A stretch of 7,903 nucleotides of DNA from Desulfocapsa sulfexigens. Its GTDB lineage: Bacteria > Desulfobacterota > Desulfobulbia > Desulfobulbales > Desulfocapsaceae. The DNA lies in NCBI GenBank assembly GCA_015661935.1, contig DQVD01000168.1:1-7903 (forward strand). The letters run 5' to 3'. This document shows, piece after piece, positions 5,482-7,903 of this stretch; the stretch's first letter is position 1, and each line of letters starts with the position of its first letter. A program made the position numbers and the translations under genes. The notes under the pieces were generated by a model that saw nothing but the letters and a program-made list of their open reading frames with translations, did no database searches and was not told the origin of the DNA.

Positions 5482-6759
5482 ATGATACCATTTCAGGCAA
5501 TAAAATCCTTCTTCAAAGGAAGAATCCCCGGCCAGCTTATTATTCAGTATTCCAACCAGTGTAATGCCGATTGCCCCCAATGCGGGATGAAGCGTTCGGC
5601 GGCCATTGATCGGAATACGCTTACCATCGACCAGGCAAAGCAACTTATTGACAGCGCCGCTGAGAAAGGGTTCCAGGCACTTTCACTCACCGGTGGCGAG
5701 CCTCTTCTTCATCTGGATACTTTATTAAAGTTAATCGATCATGCACGTCAGGCTGGCATTGCTCATGTGCGAACTGGAACCAACGGCTACATTTTTCAAG
5801 GATCTGATAAACCCGATTTTGAAAAACGAATTCATCGGATCGCTGAAGGAATCAGCAAGAGTGGCCTCTCTTCTTTCTGGATCAGTCTTGATTCTGCAAA
5901 TCCGGAAGACCATGAGGCCATGCGTGGCCTGCAAGGATTAGTTAAGGGAATTGAAAAGGGGCTTCCCATTTTTCACGCCCATAATATTTATCCTTCCGCA
6001 AATATTGGAATAAACCGAAATACAGGTGGCAGTAATCCACTTCTCTATCAGGAGAATCTCGAAAGTGAGATTTTTTTTGAACTTTTCAAGGAGGCATTCA
6101 GGAAGTTTTATAAGTTCACTTTGGGACTTGGTTTTACCACTGTCAGTGCCTGCTATCCCATGAGCCATGAGGAAGAAGGAACTGAAGAAGAACATGCACA
6201 GGGGAAAAGCAGTCAGGACATATCCACCTATGGCGCGACCTCAACGGATAGAGTGATTCATTTCAGCCCCAGAGAAAAAGGACTAATTTTTCAAGCTCTT
6301 TATGAGGTTATTCCTGAATTTCGTTCTCAATTACGGATATTTACACCTCTTTGCTCTCTCTATAATCTGATCCGGCAATACAGAGATGGCAAGGAGTCAC
6401 TCTATTCCTGTCACGGAGGAAAGGATTTCTTTTTTGTTGAATGCGGACAGGGGAAGATTCATCCCTGCGGCTATCTGTCTGATATCTTCCCTGAGCTTCC
6501 GATTTTACATAAAAGGTCTCATAAAAAAAGTGACTGTAATCGGTGTGAATGGGAATGTTTTCGAGACCCCTCTGATCTTATGGGGCCATTTGCCGAATTT
6601 TTCACATCACCCTTTACATTGCTTGGTAAACTTGTACACAACCCTCAATATTACAAAATATTACGAAAAGACTTACAATATTATAGAGCCTGTAATTATT
6701 TTGATGGAACATTGCCTCCGGATTATACAAAACTTCAGAATTTCCCCAAGGGGTTATGA
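5482..6759 (+). CDS. Radical SAM enzyme with SPASM/twitch-like Cys-rich C-terminus
   Basis: This 425-residue protein has the radical SAM signature CNADCPQC (C27, C31, C34; CX3CX2C), which holds the 4Fe-4S cluster that cleaves S-adenosylmethionine. LTGGEPLL (G71, G72, E73) is the SAM-binding GGE motif, and FWISLDS is a typical barrel strand. The C-terminal third carries more cysteines: C291, C310, C321, C329 (in KIHPCGYL) and a C352/C355/C359 CX2CX3C group. This arrangement suggests at least one auxiliary Fe-S cluster of the SPASM or twitch type, used by many peptide- and small-molecule-modifying radical SAM enzymes. No precursor peptide gene is evident beside it. A start at 5422 (445 residues) is possible, but the AAGGA site favours 5482 and leaves the first Cys about 26 residues in. 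The stop overlaps the next gene by 4 bases (ATGA), a sign of coupled translation. Cytoplasmic. The substrate is unknown. Family call firm. Confidence 0.92.
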   Translation: MIPFQAIKSFFKGRIPGQLIIQYSNQCNADCPQCGMKRSAAIDRNTLTIDQAKQLIDSAAEKGFQALSLTGGEPLLHLDTLLKLIDHARQAGIAHVRTGTNGYIFQGSDKPDFEKRIHRIAEGISKSGLSSFWISLDSANPEDHEAMRGLQGLVKGIEKGLPIFHAHNIYPSANIGINRNTGGSNPLLYQENLESEIFFELFKEAFRKFYKFTLGLGFTTVSACYPMSHEEEGTEEEHAQGKSSQDISTYGATSTDRVIHFSPREKGLIFQALYEVIPEFRSQLRIFTPLCSLYNLIRQYRDGKESLYSCHGGKDFFFVECGQGKIHPCGYLSDIFPELPILHKRSHKKSDCNRCEWECFRDPSDLMGPFAEFFTSPFTLLGKLVHNPQYYKILRKDLQYYRACNYFDGTLPPDYTKLQNFPKGL

Positions 6760-7903
6760 GAGCCAATATGAAGCCAATGCATATTATCAGGAACAGGAAC
6801 GATCAACAGGAATGGTTGCAGAAACCCGGATATAAGATTGACCTCCACTCCCATACCCGCTTTTCCTCAAAGCCTACAAATTATCTGACGAAAAAACTTG
6901 GCATAGGAGAGTGTACCACCGATCCAGAAGATGCTTGCCGGATCGCCATGGATATGGGCCTCTCCATGTACACCTGTACAGATCATGATACCATTGACGG
7001 AAACCTGCTGCTGCGCAGCAAGGGATATCAGGTTCCGATCTCTGTGGAGGTGACAGCCTCATTCCCCCATAACAACCATAAAAAGCGTTGCAAAATCCAT
7101 GTGTTGACCTACGAGCTGAATCCAGAAAGAGCAGAAGCCATCTTTAAAGACATAGGGAAACTGCGCCATAATATTTATGACCTGATACACTATTATGATC
7201 AGCATGATATCCTTTATATGGCTGCTCACCCGTTTTATTCAGTAAATGACCGGATCACAGTCGATATTTTCGAACAAATGCTACTCCTCTTTGATCATTT
7301 TGAAATAAACGGTTCAAAGGGCGAAAAAACCAACAAAGGTCTTCAGTTTGTTATACAAAATCTGACTCCTGGGATGCTTGAACAATTAGCGGATAAACAC
7401 AGCCGGATAATTAGTGCCCCTAAGACTGATTGTCACAGAAAACAGTGCTCCAAGGCAGGCCAGGATGCCCATATTAAACGCTACATTGGCCGATCATTCA
7501 CCTATAATCCGGATGCTGTTTCTATCAGAGATCTTTTTGAAACGCATAGTTCTAAAAATATAGCTGTGGTACGAAATTCTCTTCCGGAGAATTTAAATTT
7601 TGTCCTTTATTGTGTGGGGATAGACCATAAAGTTAAAAACAATATTGAACTGGAAAAAGCCATCTCTCAGGATAAACGACTCTCAGCTGTATTTTCCATG
7701 TTAACCAGCAAAAACCTGTCAGCACCAACAATTTCAGCAAAGTTGAGTTATCTGCTGAAACGATTCGTCCGAAAGGAAGAGAATGCCATAGGGAAACTAG
7801 CTCAGGATGAACCCCTCTCTTTCCTCTTGCAATCCATACAGAAGATTCCCTTCAATGAATTTAAAACAGCAGAGAATAAAAGTATTTCCAAGCAGTTTTT
7901 TCA
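6756..7903 (+). CDS. PHP-domain metal-dependent hydrolase, 3' end beyond window
   Basis: The frame is open from 6756 to the window edge (382 full codons) with no stop, so the gene is truncated only by the window. Numbering from 6756, the full set of PHP-fold metal ligands is visible: DLHSHT (H31, H33), CTDHDT (D76, H77), SVEVT (E98), KIHVL (H115), AAHPF (H158) and TDCH (D225, H227). PHP proteins are usually phosphoesterases using three metals, such as histidinol-phosphatase and nucleotide 3'-5' phosphatases. From about residue 240 on there is a region I do not recognise, and the protein continues. Some PHP proteins are fused to glycosyltransferases, but no such domain is seen here. In-frame ATGs lie at 6756, 6768 and 6777. 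The first gives the ATGA overlap with the radical SAM gene but its AAGGGG (6748-6753) is only 2 bases away; 6768 has GAGAG (6758-6762) 5 bases upstream. Either start leaves the domain complete. Confidence 0.88.
   Translation, partial: MRANMKPMHIIRNRNDQQEWLQKPGYKIDLHSHTRFSSKPTNYLTKKLGIGECTTDPEDACRIAMDMGLSMYTCTDHDTIDGNLLLRSKGYQVPISVEVTASFPHNNHKKRCKIHVLTYELNPERAEAIFKDIGKLRHNIYDLIHYYDQHDILYMAAHPFYSVNDRITVDIFEQMLLLFDHFEINGSKGEKTNKGLQFVIQNLTPGMLEQLADKHSRIISAPKTDCHRKQCSKAGQDAHIKRYIGRSFTYNPDAVSIRDLFETHSSKNIAVVRNSLPENLNFVLYCVGIDHKVKNNIELEKAISQDKRLSAVFSMLTSKNLSAPTISAKLSYLLKRFVRKEENAIGKLAQDEPLSFLLQSIQKIPFNEFKTAENKSISKQFF

Noticed and set aside
6386..6835. 149-residue + strand frame overlapping the radical SAM and PHP genes
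   Set aside because: It is out of frame with both, runs through the Cys-motif coding region of the radical SAM gene and has no family features of its own.
1..7903. CRISPR arrays, tRNA or rRNA genes, insertion sequences
   Set aside because: No spaced direct-repeat array, no cloverleaf or rRNA-like segment, and no transposase or terminal inverted repeats were found on reading both strands.

Overview
The window holds six genes, all on the + strand, closely spaced and with no convincing intrinsic terminator between them. It reads as one probable operon that continues past the right edge. Base composition looks moderate (mid-40s % G+C by eye). The style of the proteins suggests a Gram-negative, probably anaerobic bacterium, perhaps of the Desulfobacterota (former Deltaproteobacteria). 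That taxonomic guess rests on general resemblance; no marker gene is present.

Layout: 1-155 is a leader with a short TTCTGNN heptamer repeat and a small hairpin. 156-2549 encodes a 797-residue protein of no family I can name. 2550-3545, starting on the base after the previous stop codon, encodes a phosphatidylserine decarboxylase (PSD)-family pyruvoyl enzyme. 3583-4632 encodes a polytopic membrane protein of the Lgt (prolipoprotein diacylglyceryl transferase) fold; it keeps both key arginines but appears to lack the conserved His and Tyr. 4633-4760 is the largest internal gap (128 bases), with two small inverted repeats and a possible weak promoter. 4761-5444 encodes a small exported protein resembling the DUF3108-type beta-rich periplasmic proteins. 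5482-6759 encodes a radical SAM enzyme with a Cys-rich SPASM/twitch-like C-terminus. 6756 to the end encodes a PHP-domain metal-dependent hydrolase, overlapping the previous gene by 4 bases and cut by the window edge.

Taken together, a phospholipid headgroup decarboxylase, a diacylglyceryl-transferase-like membrane enzyme, an exported protein, a radical SAM enzyme and a PHP hydrolase suggest an uncharacterised envelope or lipid-modification pathway. A plausible but untested reading is that the PSD-like and Lgt-like enzymes make or use a non-standard phospholipid or lipid-linked product, the radical SAM enzyme adds a difficult chemical step, and the PHP protein removes a phosphate or similar group. 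The large first protein may be a pathway-specific synthetase or scaffold. The sequence alone does not reveal the product. The most unexpected DNA-level signal is a perfect 12-bp inverted repeat inside the first gene (1837-1870).
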